This document shows, in pieces, positions 26,702 to 35,568 of a stretch of DNA of 64,000 nt. The position numbers were made by a program, and so were the translations under genes. The stretch covers positions 146,036-210,035 of the forward strand of contig CACZNH010000005.1 in the NCBI GenBank assembly GCA_902782465.1, read 5' to 3'. Each line of letters opens with the position of its first letter. Position 1 is the stretch's first letter. The stretch is from an uncultured Bacteroidales bacterium (GTDB lineage: Bacteria > Bacteroidota > Bacteroidia > Bacteroidales > Muribaculaceae). The notes under the pieces were generated by a model that did not search any database, was not told the DNA's origin, and saw only the letters and a program-made list of their open reading frames with translations.

Positions 26702-26723
26702 TTATCGTCACATCAATTAAAAA

Positions 26724-26799
26724 GAAGACAATAAATACAATAAAAACAATTTTGGACTGAAAAAGGGAATGAATTGTATTTATTGTACTTATTGTTTTC
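26724..26799. terminator. Large AT-rich inverted repeat
   Basis: Arms 26724-26753 and 26771-26799 are near-complementary (built on AATAAATACAATAAAAACAA) around a 17-base loop, between the stop of the secreted 143-residue gene and the GH3 start on the minus strand. Confidence 0.55.
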
Positions 26800-26811
26800 C
26801 TATTCTAGTCT

Positions 26812-27243
26812 TTACTTCTCGAAGAAGCGGAAGAAATAGTAGCAGGCAATCCAGTCGACCCTGACGCCACGGGCAAAGCCGATGGTCTTCTTCTCGGCGT
26901 CGGTAACCTTGCCGTCGCTGATGCTGATGTAGCCCAGCACGTTGCTCTCGCCGTCATGGACGGTGCCATCGGTGCTGATGTAACCGATGCGCTTGCCTTC
27001 CATATCAAAAATTTCGAGGTCCTTGATGACTCCCACAGCCGTTCCCTTGACGTTGAGCACTGTGCCGTCGGCGTCAAATGAGCCTGCCGAGCGGCCCGTG
27101 CCGTCACGCACGACGCCATTGCCGTTGATGCGACCGATGCTGTTGAAGTCGGCATCGCGCAGCACCTGTGCGCTAGCCTGTGTTCCCATGATGCCGGCCA
27201 GCGCCAGCACAAGAACTGTCATGTATAGTTTAATCCTTTTCAT
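26812..27243 (-). CDS. Small secreted beta-repeat protein
   Basis: 143 residues from the ATG at 27243 (MKRIKLYMTVLVLALAGIMG, signal peptide ending ASA); an ATG six codons earlier is possible. The mature part is a run of short repeats in which each begins near a glycine and has the form G.V.D/N..G..IG: IGRINGNGVVRDGTGRSAGS, DADGTVLNVKGTAVGVI, MEGKRIGYISTDGTVHDGE, NVLGYISISDGKVTDA, KKTIGFARGV. It resembles proteins called 5-fold beta-flower, common in Bacteroidales; that name is from memory. It ends WIACYYFFRFFEK. Function unknown. Confidence 0.75.
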   Translation of the reverse strand: MKRIKLYMTVLVLALAGIMGTQASAQVLRDADFNSIGRINGNGVVRDGTGRSAGSFDADGTVLNVKGTAVGVIKDLEIFDMEGKRIGYISTDGTVHDGESNVLGYISISDGKVTDAEKKTIGFARGVRVDWIACYYFFRFFEK

Positions 27244-27301
27244 AGTCGTTTCCTCCTTCATCTGTTTTGAACAATGTATCCGTTAGACTGATAACAAGCC
27301 A

Positions 27302-27309
27302 CAAAGTTA
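27302..27309 (-). promoter_or_regulatory. -7 box TAACTTTG for small secreted protein
   Basis: Minus-strand TAnnTTTG match 59 bases before 27243. Confidence 0.5.
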
Positions 27310-27361
27310 AAAAGTTTTTTGCAAAAAACAAAATTTCACTCCTCTCCTCCACTGTAATCAA

Positions 27362-27393
27362 GGAGGGTGGGCCGTTACTCCGGCTCACCCTCC
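27362..27393 (-). terminator. Hairpin after the dockerin-tailed gene
   Basis: Stem GGAGGGTG.GCC with GGC.CACCCTCC, 28 bases past the stop at 27421 in the minus direction. Confidence 0.65.
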
Positions 27394-27420
27394 CACATGA
27401 TAGTTCTGTTAGACAACTAA

Positions 27421-28917
27421 TTAATTATTCCACTCACCATTCAGGAGGTAGTCAATTAATACTGTGATGTCATTAATGTCAACAATGCCACTCTCGTCAC
27501 AGTCTGCTGCATTCAGATTGACAACGGAAACATTGCCATTCAGGATGTAATCAATCAATGACGTGACATCAGAGATCGTCACATTGCCGTCTCTGTCCAC
27601 ATCACCACGCACGAAGGCAGGTACATCCTCGCCAGCCAGGGTCACGATAATCTCGGTGAAACGGACCTGCCTGTTGATTTTGAAGGCAACAAACTGGCTC
27701 ATGCCTTCCCATACGCCGTCATTGCCACCGGTGGTCCAGGTGCCCTCGTTACCCTCAGCCAGCGACAGGTTGCTTGCGGTGTAGCCGCTCAAGCCCTTGA
27801 ACTCAATCCTGATGATGGGCTGGCCAGTCGAGGTGAAGTTCAATGCGGTGCTGTCGCTGTTATACATGCGATAGTGGTCCTCGTAGACAGTACCGTCGCC
27901 AACATACATGGTCACGGGCTCCTTCACAATGGTGTAGGAGTGGCGGTTAACGTCACCATTACCCTTATCAACGGTAGCGTCAAAAGTCACGTCAACAGTA
28001 GTGTCAGGCAGCTTGGTATAGGTTGCAATGGCAGTCTCGCTCTCAACGTCACCCACAACGGCCTTGGCCCAGATGGTGATATCTTCGGTAACGGGGATGG
28101 CATCTACATACACGCTCCACAGCTCATTGTCAAGGCTGTAGTAAATCGTGGCGCCAGGGGTTGCGCAGGTCAGGGTCACATCGAGGCGGTCCCTGAAGTA
28201 GCACGATGCAGGGGTGAACTCGGGAGCATCGACGGTCAACTCTACCTTGGTAAAGGTCACGGTCACATAGTCACTTATCTCCTCGCCCTTAACCGAGTAG
28301 GCAGTCAGCGTGGTGGTCTCGGTGACGTAGATGGGGCCATTGTAGAAGTTGTGCATGCCCTGGTCTTCCTCGGTACCGTAGAACCAGAAAATCTGGGCGT
28401 TCTCGGTAGCACAGGTCAGCGTAACGGCCAGGCTGCCAGTGAATTCGCCACCATCGGGATGGAAGACGGGAGCTACCAGCTCCTCGACGGTCTCTTCGGC
28501 AATGGTGAAGACAATCTGGGTGCAACGCACCTGCGAGGCGGTATTCAGCTGGAAGGTAGCGGCATCGCCCTGCCACTTGCCCACCTTGCTGCCCGACTGG
28601 GTGGTGTAGCCTTCGCCGTAGAACTGGTTGGGGCCATAAGCGTCGTTATAGGTGCCGACGCAGGTAAATTCCACCTTCTTGATGTTACCAACGGTAGAGG
28701 TGAACGTGGCAGTGCTACCGGCAGCAAAACGGTACTGTGCAGCATTGAAAGCTGCCGTCGTGCAGCTGACGGTAATGCCATCCTTCGTCATCTGGTCAGC
28801 CTTATTGGCACTGGAGTTCGAGCCAACGGTCTCACCAGGAATAAAGGTTACAGTGAAGTCTGCCCATGCCGACAAAGCCAGCATTGAGACAAAGAGGAGA
28901 GAAAACAATTTCTTCAT
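27421..28917 (-). CDS. Secreted multidomain protein with dockerin-like C-terminus
   Basis: 498 residues with signal peptide MKKLFSLLFVSMLALSAWA. A beta domain (about 20-150) with RCTQIVFTIAEE is matched by a second one (about 310-425) with RFTEIIVTLAGED, so the domain is duplicated. Between them lie two chitobiase-C-terminal-like repeats (AP.F.P.GG.FTGSLAVTLTCATENAQIFW and APEFTPASCYFRDRLDVTLT). The C-terminus holds two dockerin-type calcium loops (GDVDRDGNVTISDVTSLIDYIL and ADCDESGIVDINDITVLIDYLL; each shown only to its key part). No cohesin is in view. Probably a surface or secreted glycan-associated protein. Confidence 0.8.
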   Translation of the reverse strand: MKKLFSLLFVSMLALSAWADFTVTFIPGETVGSNSSANKADQMTKDGITVSCTTAAFNAAQYRFAAGSTATFTSTVGNIKKVEFTCVGTYNDAYGPNQFYGEGYTTQSGSKVGKWQGDAATFQLNTASQVRCTQIVFTIAEETVEELVAPVFHPDGGEFTGSLAVTLTCATENAQIFWFYGTEEDQGMHNFYNGPIYVTETTTLTAYSVKGEEISDYVTVTFTKVELTVDAPEFTPASCYFRDRLDVTLTCATPGATIYYSLDNELWSVYVDAIPVTEDITIWAKAVVGDVESETAIATYTKLPDTTVDVTFDATVDKGNGDVNRHSYTIVKEPVTMYVGDGTVYEDHYRMYNSDSTALNFTSTGQPIIRIEFKGLSGYTASNLSLAEGNEGTWTTGGNDGVWEGMSQFVAFKINRQVRFTEIIVTLAGEDVPAFVRGDVDRDGNVTISDVTSLIDYILNGNVSVVNLNAADCDESGIVDINDITVLIDYLLNGEWNN

Positions 28918-29010
28918 AAAGCTGAATGAATTAAAGAGTTAAATATGTGAATAACAATACTTTCATCTTGGGCTAAACTTACAAGCTTGTATATCCAATC
29001 TTTTTCACCG

Positions 29011-29018
29011 CAAAATTA
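29011..29018 (-). promoter_or_regulatory. -7 box TAATTTTG for dockerin-tailed gene
   Basis: Minus-strand TAnnTTTG match 94 bases before 28917. Confidence 0.45.
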
Positions 29019-29084
29019 CAAAAAATCCATAAATTTAACTACGAATCCCGCAAATTTATCGAAAATGTCGTCCGCCACCATGAA

Positions 29085-29149
29085 CTGTCGGCGGATTATG
29101 GGTATTAGCACCTAAGCGAATCCCATTAATCCGTATAATCCGCCGACAG
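29085..29149. repeat. 65-bp inverted repeat with perfect 15-bp arms
   Basis: CTGTCGGCGGATTAT (29085-29099) has its exact complement at 29135-29149; the 35-base loop contains a second partial pairing (GGATTA.TGGG with CCCA.TTAATCC). Lies in the divergent gap 28918-29328, away from both -7 boxes. The rest of that gap is AT-rich promoter sequence. Confidence 0.8.
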
Positions 29150-29256
29150 AAAAGAAACGAGGGCAGATGCCGACTAGAAACTGTTAATATTGGGGTGTTG
29201 TGGTTAAATTTGGTCAAATTCGGGGAAAACGGCACCTTATTTTAAAAGATTATGAG

Positions 29257-29264
29257 TAATTTTG
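29257..29264 (+). promoter_or_regulatory. -7 box TAATTTTG for DUF2723 gene
   Basis: TAnnTTTG match 65 bases before the ATG at 29329. Confidence 0.5.
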
Positions 29265-29328
29265 CCGTTTAGTATTTAGAAAACTGGAAAAACAAGAAAT
29301 ACAAACATAATTATTTGACAAAAAACCG

Positions 29329-32300
29329 ATGAAGAAGTACAAGCTCATCAACAACGTGCTGGGATGGCTTATCTTTGCAATAGCGGCAGTGACCTATCTG
29401 CTGACCATCGAGCCCACCGCCAGCTTCTGGGACTGCCCAGAATTTATCGCACAAGGTTTTAAGACTGAAATCGGCCACCCGCCCGGCAACCCCATCTTTA
29501 TCCTGGCTGCCAACTTCGCCAGCAAGTTTGCCGGCGGTAACGTGATGGCTGTCGCCAAGTGCGTCAACGCCATGTCGGCCATCTTCAGTGCGCTGACGAT
29601 ATTACTGCTCTTCTGGTCCATCACCCATCTGGTGAAGAAACTCGTCGTCAAGGACGGCGAGGAGGACAAGATGAGCCTGGCACAATACCTCGTGGTCATG
29701 GGCAGCGGTATCTGCGGTGCCCTGGCCTACACGTGGAGTGACACCTTCTGGTACAGTGCTGTCGAGGCCGAGGTCTATGCCTTCTCCTCGTTCTGCACCG
29801 CACTGGTATTCTGGCTCATCCTCAAGTGGGAAAACCGTGCCGACGAGCCTGGCAGCGACCGCTGGATTGTGCTCATCGCCTACGTGCTGGGCGTGTCACT
29901 GGGTGTGCACCTGCTGAACCTGCTGTGCATCCCCGCCATCGCGCTGATATTCTACTACCGCCAGTGCCGTGCCAAGGGCAAGGAATCGACGGTTAAGGGC
30001 TCGCTGCTGACGCTGCTCGTGTCGTTCGTCATCGTGGGCCTGATTCTGTACGGACTGGAGCCCGGATTCGTGGAGTGGGGTCAAAAGTTTGACCTGTTCT
30101 TCGTCAACACCCTGGGCATGTCCTTCAACACGGGTGTGCTCTTCTATGCCATCCTGCTGATGGCCGTGCTGGCTTGGGCGTTGTGGGAGCTGTACACGGG
30201 CAAGAGCGACTTCCGCATCAAGTTGTCGTTTGCCATAGCTATCGTGCTGTCGGGCATGGTGCTCCTGGGTGACAACCCGTTTATTCCTATCGTGCTGATC
30301 ATCGCATTGTGCGTCTATCTGTTCAAGTTCTGCAAGCACGTGCCTGTCAGGGTGTTTACCAACATCGTATCGTGCATCCTGGTCATTTTCATCGGCTTCA
30401 GCTGCTATGCTCTGATTCTTATCCGCAGCTCGCAGAACACGCCGCTGGACGAGAACTCGCCCAACAACACCTACGCCCTGGCCAAGTACCTGAGCCGTGA
30501 GCAGTACGGTGAGACACCGCTGCTCTATGGCCGCACGCTCTACAGCGACGTGATGTACGAGCCCAGCAGCACTGGTGCCATGCAGCCTGCAGTGAAAAAC
30601 GGTCCCATGCAGTATGCCCCCGAGGTGAAGAACAGTCCCGATGAACCTGACCACTACAAGGAACTGGGTCCCAAGAAGATATTCCGCTACAGTCCCGAGC
30701 AGAACATGCTGTTCCCGCGCATCCACGACCCGAACCACACCAGCGAGTATATCGACTGGCTGGGCATGCAGGGCACCCAGGTGGAGGCCACGACGCAGCT
30801 CGATGCTGACGGCAATCCTGCCAACAAAGAGACCAAGATGAAGCCCACAATGATGGAGAACCTGCGTTTCTTTGTGGACTACCAGTTGAACTATATGTAC
30901 TGGCGCTACTTCTTGTGGAACTTCGCCGGCCGCCAGAACGACATCCAGGGCATGGGTGAGATTACCCACGGTAACTGGATTTCGGGCTTCTCATTCATCG
31001 ATAACCCGCGCCTGGGCGACCAGAGCCTGCTGCCCGATGACCTGGGCAAGGGCAACAAGGGCCACAACGTGTTCTACCTGCTGCCGTTGCTGATGGGTAT
31101 CATCGGACTGTTGTGGCAGGCTTACCGTGGCCGCCGCGGCATCGAGCAGTTCTGGGTCATCTTCTTCCTGTTCTTCATGACGGGTATCGCCATCGTGCTT
31201 TACCTGAACCAGACGCCCAGCCAGCCCCGTGAGCGTGACTACGCCTACGCCGGCTCGTTCTATGCCTACAGCATCTGGATCGGCATGGGTGTTGCCGGAC
31301 TGTGGAGCCTCGTGATGTGGTTCTTCAAGAAGAAAGGCAAGAAGGCCGCTAAGGAAGAGGAGAATGCCGCTCTGGCAGACAACAGCAATCGTGGTGGCGT
31401 GGCTACCGCCGTAGCTGCCGTGGCTGCCATCATCGGCATCCTCGTGCCCCTGCAGATGGTGAGCCAGACGTGGGATGACCATGACCGCAGCGGACGCTAT
31501 GCTGCGCGTGACTTCGGCCGCAACTACCTGTCGAGCGTTGCGCCCAACGGCATCATCTTCTGTAACGGTGACAACGACACCTTCCCATTGTGGTACCTGC
31601 AGGAGGTTGAAGGTTACCGCACCGACGTGCGCGCTGTCAACCTGAGCTACCTCTCGACTGACTGGTACATCAGCCAGATGCAGCGCGCCGCCTATGAGTC
31701 GGCTCCGCTGCCCATGTTGGCTGACAAGAACACCTTCGCCTACGACGACCGTCAGTTCTGCTACTTCGTGCAGCCCGAAGACACCCCCACCGAGGCGCTC
31801 AAGTCGCTGGCATGGATTTACGGTCCCGAGAGCAAGAACAACCTCTACGGAATCACCGAAATCCGTTATCCCAAGGTATATATCCCCATAGATGCTGAGC
31901 AGGCCGTCAAGGCAGGCGTTGTCAAGGCTGAGAATCGTGACAAGATTGAGCAGTCCATCAACCTCGACCTGCAGCGCATGGGCTCGGGCATGACCGCCAG
32001 CCAACTGATGTCGTTTGACATGATTGCCAGCAGCATCGCTCAGGGCTGGAACCGTCCCTGCTACTTCGCCATGACAGTTCCCAACAGCTACTACCTGGGT
32101 CTGGATCCCTACCTGCAACTGACCGGTCTTGCCTATCAGGTAACTCCTGTCGTGAGCGACTTAAACCGCGGCAGCATGGGTGTCTCGACCGACATCATGT
32201 ATGACAACGTGGTGAACAAGTTCCGTTGGGGTGGTCTGGACACCGCTAAGCCCGGTTCCCTCTATCTTGACGAGACCATCAGCCGCATGGTAACCACGAT

Positions 32301-32895
32301 GCGCAGTGCCCTGTTAGACCTTGCTACCAGCCTGATGAACGAGGGCATTATGGCCAAGAATGGCGACCAAGCCGTTCCCGCTGGCATGACCACCGAAGCC
32401 TATGTTGCCGACCGTTACAAGAAGGCTGGCCAAATCCTTGACCTCATGATGGAGAAGTTGCCCATTGCAACCTGTCCGTTCGCTGTCCAGATGGGTGAGC
32501 AGGTGGCTCGCACCTACTTCAAGCTGGGTGAGGTTAGCGACAACCAGGCCTACAAGGATAAGGGCAACAAGGTGCTGGAGGACGAAATCATGCGTTATGC
32601 AGGTTACCTGCGCTACTACCAGTCGTTGTCGGCATCGCAGTATGAGCGCCTGTCACGCATCGACAAAATCGTTGACCAGCAGCACATGCTTGACCTGCTT
32701 GGTGACTACGGCCAGCAGTGTGGAGACGAGCAATACCAGAAACTCGCTGCCAAGCTGTCGGCTGCAGGTTTGAACATGGACCGCCTGCAGAGCTACCAGC
32801 GTGCCTACGAGGAGTCGCTGATGCGTCAGTACAGGCAGCAACAGGAGGCAGCCCAACAAGCTGGACAAGAGGCTGCCGAATCAGAGGAGGAGTAA
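29329..32895 (+). CDS. DUF2723 (GT117-type) polytopic membrane glycosyltransferase
   Basis: 1188 residues. The N-terminal half has about a dozen membrane segments and begins with the family signature YLLTIEPTASFWDCPEFIAQ followed by KTEIGHPPGNPIF. Around 640-700 further membrane segments carry NQTPSQPRERDYAYAGSF; the C-terminal part is extracytoplasmic and helical, ending in a Gln/Glu-rich tail. DUF2723 proteins have the fold of protein O-mannosyltransferases and are tied to protein O-glycosylation in Bacteroidota; lipid-linked sugar use is inferred from the fold. Length is in the family range. No other glycosylation genes are next to it. Confidence 0.9.
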   Translation: MKKYKLINNVLGWLIFAIAAVTYLLTIEPTASFWDCPEFIAQGFKTEIGHPPGNPIFILAANFASKFAGGNVMAVAKCVNAMSAIFSALTILLLFWSITHLVKKLVVKDGEEDKMSLAQYLVVMGSGICGALAYTWSDTFWYSAVEAEVYAFSSFCTALVFWLILKWENRADEPGSDRWIVLIAYVLGVSLGVHLLNLLCIPAIALIFYYRQCRAKGKESTVKGSLLTLLVSFVIVGLILYGLEPGFVEWGQKFDLFFVNTLGMSFNTGVLFYAILLMAVLAWALWELYTGKSDFRIKLSFAIAIVLSGMVLLGDNPFIPIVLIIALCVYLFKFCKHVPVRVFTNIVSCILVIFIGFSCYALILIRSSQNTPLDENSPNNTYALAKYLSREQYGETPLLYGRTLYSDVMYEPSSTGAMQPAVKNGPMQYAPEVKNSPDEPDHYKELGPKKIFRYSPEQNMLFPRIHDPNHTSEYIDWLGMQGTQVEATTQLDADGNPANKETKMKPTMMENLRFFVDYQLNYMYWRYFLWNFAGRQNDIQGMGEITHGNWISGFSFIDNPRLGDQSLLPDDLGKGNKGHNVFYLLPLLMGIIGLLWQAYRGRRGIEQFWVIFFLFFMTGIAIVLYLNQTPSQPRERDYAYAGSFYAYSIWIGMGVAGLWSLVMWFFKKKGKKAAKEEENAALADNSNRGGVATAVAAVAAIIGILVPLQMVSQTWDDHDRSGRYAARDFGRNYLSSVAPNGIIFCNGDNDTFPLWYLQEVEGYRTDVRAVNLSYLSTDWYISQMQRAAYESAPLPMLADKNTFAYDDRQFCYFVQPEDTPTEALKSLAWIYGPESKNNLYGITEIRYPKVYIPIDAEQAVKAGVVKAENRDKIEQSINLDLQRMGSGMTASQLMSFDMIASSIAQGWNRPCYFAMTVPNSYYLGLDPYLQLTGLAYQVTPVVSDLNRGSMGVSTDIMYDNVVNKFRWGGLDTAKPGSLYLDETISRMVTTMRSALLDLATSLMNEGIMAKNGDQAVPAGMTTEAYVADRYKKAGQILDLMMEKLPIATCPFAVQMGEQVARTYFKLGEVSDNQAYKDKGNKVLEDEIMRYAGYLRYYQSLSASQYERLSRIDKIVDQQHMLDLLGDYGQQCGDEQYQKLAAKLSAAGLNMDRLQSYQRAYEESLMRQYRQQQEAAQQAGQEAAESEEE

Positions 32896-32900
32896 AAAGG

Positions 32901-32982
32901 CTTTAGGTATTTAGGTTTTAGGCATTAGCAGGCAACTGCCTCCAAATCCTAAAGCCTAAAAACCTATAACCTAAAAACCTAC
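32901..32982. repeat. Two-armed 7-nt-period array (TTAGG.. / CCTAA..)
   Basis: Left arm of TTTAGGT-type heptads (32902-32929), a short centre (GGCAACTGCC), and a right arm of CCTAAAR heptads (32947-32982). It follows the DUF2723 stop by six bases and ends ten bases before the deacetylase start. The centre differs from the TGGCATCCGCA of other arrays. Confidence 0.8.
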
Positions 32983-32991
32983 AGTTTAGAG

Positions 32992-33609
32992 ATGCTGGTA
33001 GAACGCCCTCCGCTGATTTACCGAATGATATTTCCCGAGACCGTGTGGCGCATCCACAAGCGCGACCACACGGTCTATTTGACCTTTGACGACGGGCCGA
33101 TTCCCGAAGTCACGCCATGGGTCCTCGACACGCTGGACCGTTACGGCATCAAGGCGACCTTCTTCATGGTGGGTGAAAACGTGGAGCGCCACCCTGAACT
33201 GCTCGAGGAAGTGCGGCGCCGCGGTCACTCGGTCGGCAACCACACCATGAGCCACCTGCAGGGCTCCCATGTGGGCACCAAGCACTACCTGCACAACGTG
33301 TTCCGTGCCAACGAGCTGATTGGCAGCACGCTGTTCCGTCCGCCCCACGGCCTGTTACGCTGGGGACAAAGCAAGGTGCTGCGTTCACGATTCGCCATCA
33401 TCATGTATGACCTGGTGACGCGAGACTACAGCCGCAAACTCACTGGCGAGCAGGTGCTGGATAACGTCAAGCGCTATGCCCGCAACGGTTCGATAATCGT
33501 GTTCCATGATTCGCTCAAGGCCGAGAAAAACATGAAATATGCCCTGCCGCGTGCCATCGAATGGCTGCAGGAGCAGGGTTACAAGTTCGATGCCATCCCC
33601 GAGCATTGA
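32992..33609 (+). CDS. Polysaccharide deacetylase (NodB homology, CE4)
   Basis: 205 residues without a signal peptide. All CE4 motifs are present: TFDDGP (catalytic base and metal Asp), NHTMSHLQG (metal His pair), RPPHGLLRW, LVTRDYSRKL and IIVFHDS (the final His). Removes acetyl groups from a GlcNAc-type polysaccharide; substrate not readable. A membrane anchor is absent, so either export by another route or a cytoplasmic precursor is implied. Overlaps the queG start by 20 bases. Confidence 0.9.
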   Translation: MLVERPPLIYRMIFPETVWRIHKRDHTVYLTFDDGPIPEVTPWVLDTLDRYGIKATFFMVGENVERHPELLEEVRRRGHSVGNHTMSHLQGSHVGTKHYLHNVFRANELIGSTLFRPPHGLLRWGQSKVLRSRFAIIMYDLVTRDYSRKLTGEQVLDNVKRYARNGSIIVFHDSLKAEKNMKYALPRAIEWLQEQGYKFDAIPEH

Positions 33610-34525
33610 CATAGCACAACAAATCAAGTCCCAGGCCCGCAGCCTGGGATTTGACGCATGCGGCTTTGCCGAGGCAACACCCGTCGATGCCGAGGCTGTT
33701 GCCCGCTATGACCGATGGATAGAATTGGGGCACAACGGCTGTATGCAATGGGCCGCGAATCACCGCGACCTGCGCCGCGACCCGTCAAAACTGCTGGAAG
33801 GTGCCCAAACGGTCATTTCGCTCGCCCTGAATTACTACCCAGCCCGATTCCAGCCCCACGATGCGCTGCAAATCGCCTATTATGCCTACGGCCGGGATTA
33901 CCACGAGGTTTTGCGGGAGAAATTGACAGAATTGGCCCATTTCATCGAACAAATCACCCATTGCACCACCCGCCCCTGCGTGGATTCGGCACCCATCCGT
34001 GAGCGCTATTGGGCGCAGCGTGCAGGCATCGGTTTCATTGGGCAAAATAACTGTTTAATCATTCCAGGCAAGGGGTCTTACTTCTTCCTGGGCGAAATCG
34101 TCACGACGGCCCAACTGCCGGCAGACGCACCCTGCGACATGACTTGCGGCAGCTGCGGCAAGTGCATCAAGGCATGCCCCACCGGTGCCCTGAACGGTAA
34201 CGGTGCCGCCGACGCCTCGCGTTGTCTCTCGTGCCTGCTCATCGAGAATCATGACGAAGAACTTCCCGACTGGGTACCCGAAGTGGTGGGAGACCGCATC
34301 GTGGGGTGTGACGAGTGCCAGCGGTGCTGCCCCCACAATGCCCATGCCACGGCGACGGCTATCGAGGACTTCTCTCCCACCGAGACCGTGATGAACCTCA
34401 CGCGCGACCGCATTCAGGGGATGACCGCTGGCGAGTTCAAACGCACCTTCGCCCACAGCGCCATCTCACGCCTGCGCTACAAGACGCTGCTGCGCAACGC
34501 CAACCTGCATGAAAAGTGCAAGTAA
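33590..34525 (+). CDS. queG: Epoxyqueuosine reductase
   Basis: 311 residues; last step of queuosine tRNA modification, reducing epoxyqueuosine to queuosine using cobalamin and two [4Fe-4S] clusters. Motifs: ARSLGFDACGFAEATPVD, CVDSAPIRERYWAQRAGIGFIGQN, cluster-binding MTCGSCGKCIKACPTGAL and CDECQRCCPHN. The ATG at 33590 (MPSPSIDIAQQIKSQ) is chosen; the frame from 33539 would add residues from the deacetylase coding region. The 20-base overlap with the deacetylase gene implies coupled translation. Confidence 0.94.
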   Translation: MPSPSIDIAQQIKSQARSLGFDACGFAEATPVDAEAVARYDRWIELGHNGCMQWAANHRDLRRDPSKLLEGAQTVISLALNYYPARFQPHDALQIAYYAYGRDYHEVLREKLTELAHFIEQITHCTTRPCVDSAPIRERYWAQRAGIGFIGQNNCLIIPGKGSYFFLGEIVTTAQLPADAPCDMTCGSCGKCIKACPTGALNGNGAADASRCLSCLLIENHDEELPDWVPEVVGDRIVGCDECQRCCPHNAHATATAIEDFSPTETVMNLTRDRIQGMTAGEFKRTFAHSAISRLRYKTLLRNANLHEKCK

Positions 34526-34561
34526 TCGGGCAGTTATAGGGATTATTCCGCTTGATTGTTT

Positions 34562-34569
34562 TACTTTTG
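34562..34569 (+). promoter_or_regulatory. -7 box TACTTTTG for lipoprotein gene
   Basis: TAnnTTTG match 24 bases before the ATG at 34594, and after the queG stop. Confidence 0.5.
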
Positions 34570-34593
34570 CAAAAAAGATTAAAGTTTAGCGAT

Positions 34594-35484
34594 ATGAAAA
34601 AAAGAAGATTTAGCACAACTGTTTTTATTGCGATGATGCTGTGTGTGGCCATGAGCTTCACAGCATGCGGCAACAAGGTGAATTCGTCAACTGCCGTTGA
34701 AGAGACTGAACCCGATTCCAGATTTGCTGACATTGATTCGTTGGCCGAGTTCATGACCCAGCAATTTACCGAGAATGCCACTCCCAGTAATCTCGAGTCC
34801 AACTATCAAGCCTGCTCTGACGCAATGATGTCCCATTGGGCATTAAGTCACAAGGGCGAAGATGAAAACGCGATGACAGATATTGTGTTCAATGAGTTAA
34901 AGGACGTGGCCGGAAAATTGGCCGAGGGAAGTACAGTTGACATGATGAGAAGCGGTGAAATCAACTGCGCCGTTGCACAATATCACACTGCCAAGGTCTA
35001 TTGTGATGAGAATCGGGGGAATCCCCTCTATCAGGCCGAGATGAGTGACTGGCTACAGCTTGAAAATGAGCTGTCAAACTTCTATGGAGAACTGGCTACA
35101 TTGGCCAACTGGGATGGTACCATCTCCAAAGTCATCGCAAGTGGTTCGCGTGTTTTTGTGGCCGAGAGCCGTGATGATGACTATAGCCAACTCAAGAAGG
35201 GCGGCAACTTTGCCGGCAGCGATGACATGACGATTGCCGAGGCCCGCGCTAACCTGATCCAGGAGTTGGAAGATGCCAAGAGCCTGGAGGACGACCTGGT
35301 GGATGACCCCAACTTTAAGAAAACCCTTCAGAGCATGCGCGAGCGTGCCGACCGCATCGTTCCCCTGCTTGACGAGTGGCTTGCTGCACGTGCCGAACTG
35401 GGCAATGCCGAAGCCATTCCCGAAGCCCATACTGCCCATTTCATCGAAAAAATGGGCCAACAAATCATGAAAATGATTGAATAA
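34594..35484 (+). CDS. Lipoprotein of unknown function, paralogue of 18499-19416
   Basis: 296 residues from the ATG at 34594 with lipoprotein signal (MKKRRFSTTVFIAMMLCVAM then SFTACG). The mature part is acidic and helical with IDSLAEFMTQQFTENA, ACSDAMMSHWALSHKGEDENAMTDIVFNELKDVAGKLAEGS, MMRSGEINCAVAQYHTAKVYC and C-terminal IPEAHTAHFIEKMGQQIMKMIE. The same motif order occurs in the lipoprotein at 18499. Base composition is more AT-rich than its neighbours. I do not recognise a named family. Confidence 0.8.
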   Translation: MKKRRFSTTVFIAMMLCVAMSFTACGNKVNSSTAVEETEPDSRFADIDSLAEFMTQQFTENATPSNLESNYQACSDAMMSHWALSHKGEDENAMTDIVFNELKDVAGKLAEGSTVDMMRSGEINCAVAQYHTAKVYCDENRGNPLYQAEMSDWLQLENELSNFYGELATLANWDGTISKVIASGSRVFVAESRDDDYSQLKKGGNFAGSDDMTIAEARANLIQELEDAKSLEDDLVDDPNFKKTLQSMRERADRIVPLLDEWLAARAELGNAEAIPEAHTAHFIEKMGQQIMKMIE

Positions 35485-35486
35485 GG

Positions 35487-35568
35487 GTTTAGGCGTTAGG
35501 CGTTAGGCATTAGGTGGCATCCGCATCCCTAAAGCCTAAAACCTAAAACCTTAAACCTAAAGCCTAAT
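35487..35568. repeat. Two-armed 7-nt-period array centred on TGGCATCCGCA
   Basis: Left arm of TTAGGCG-type heptads (35489-35514), centre TGGCATCCGCA (35515-35525), right arm of CCTAAAR heptads (35528-35568). It fills the gap between convergent genes; the minus-strand gene takes its last two codons and TAG stop from the right arm. Confidence 0.85.

Noticed and set aside
33539-33589. Upstream extension of queG
   Set aside because: Those codons come from the deacetylase gene; QueG homologues start near the residues encoded from 33590.
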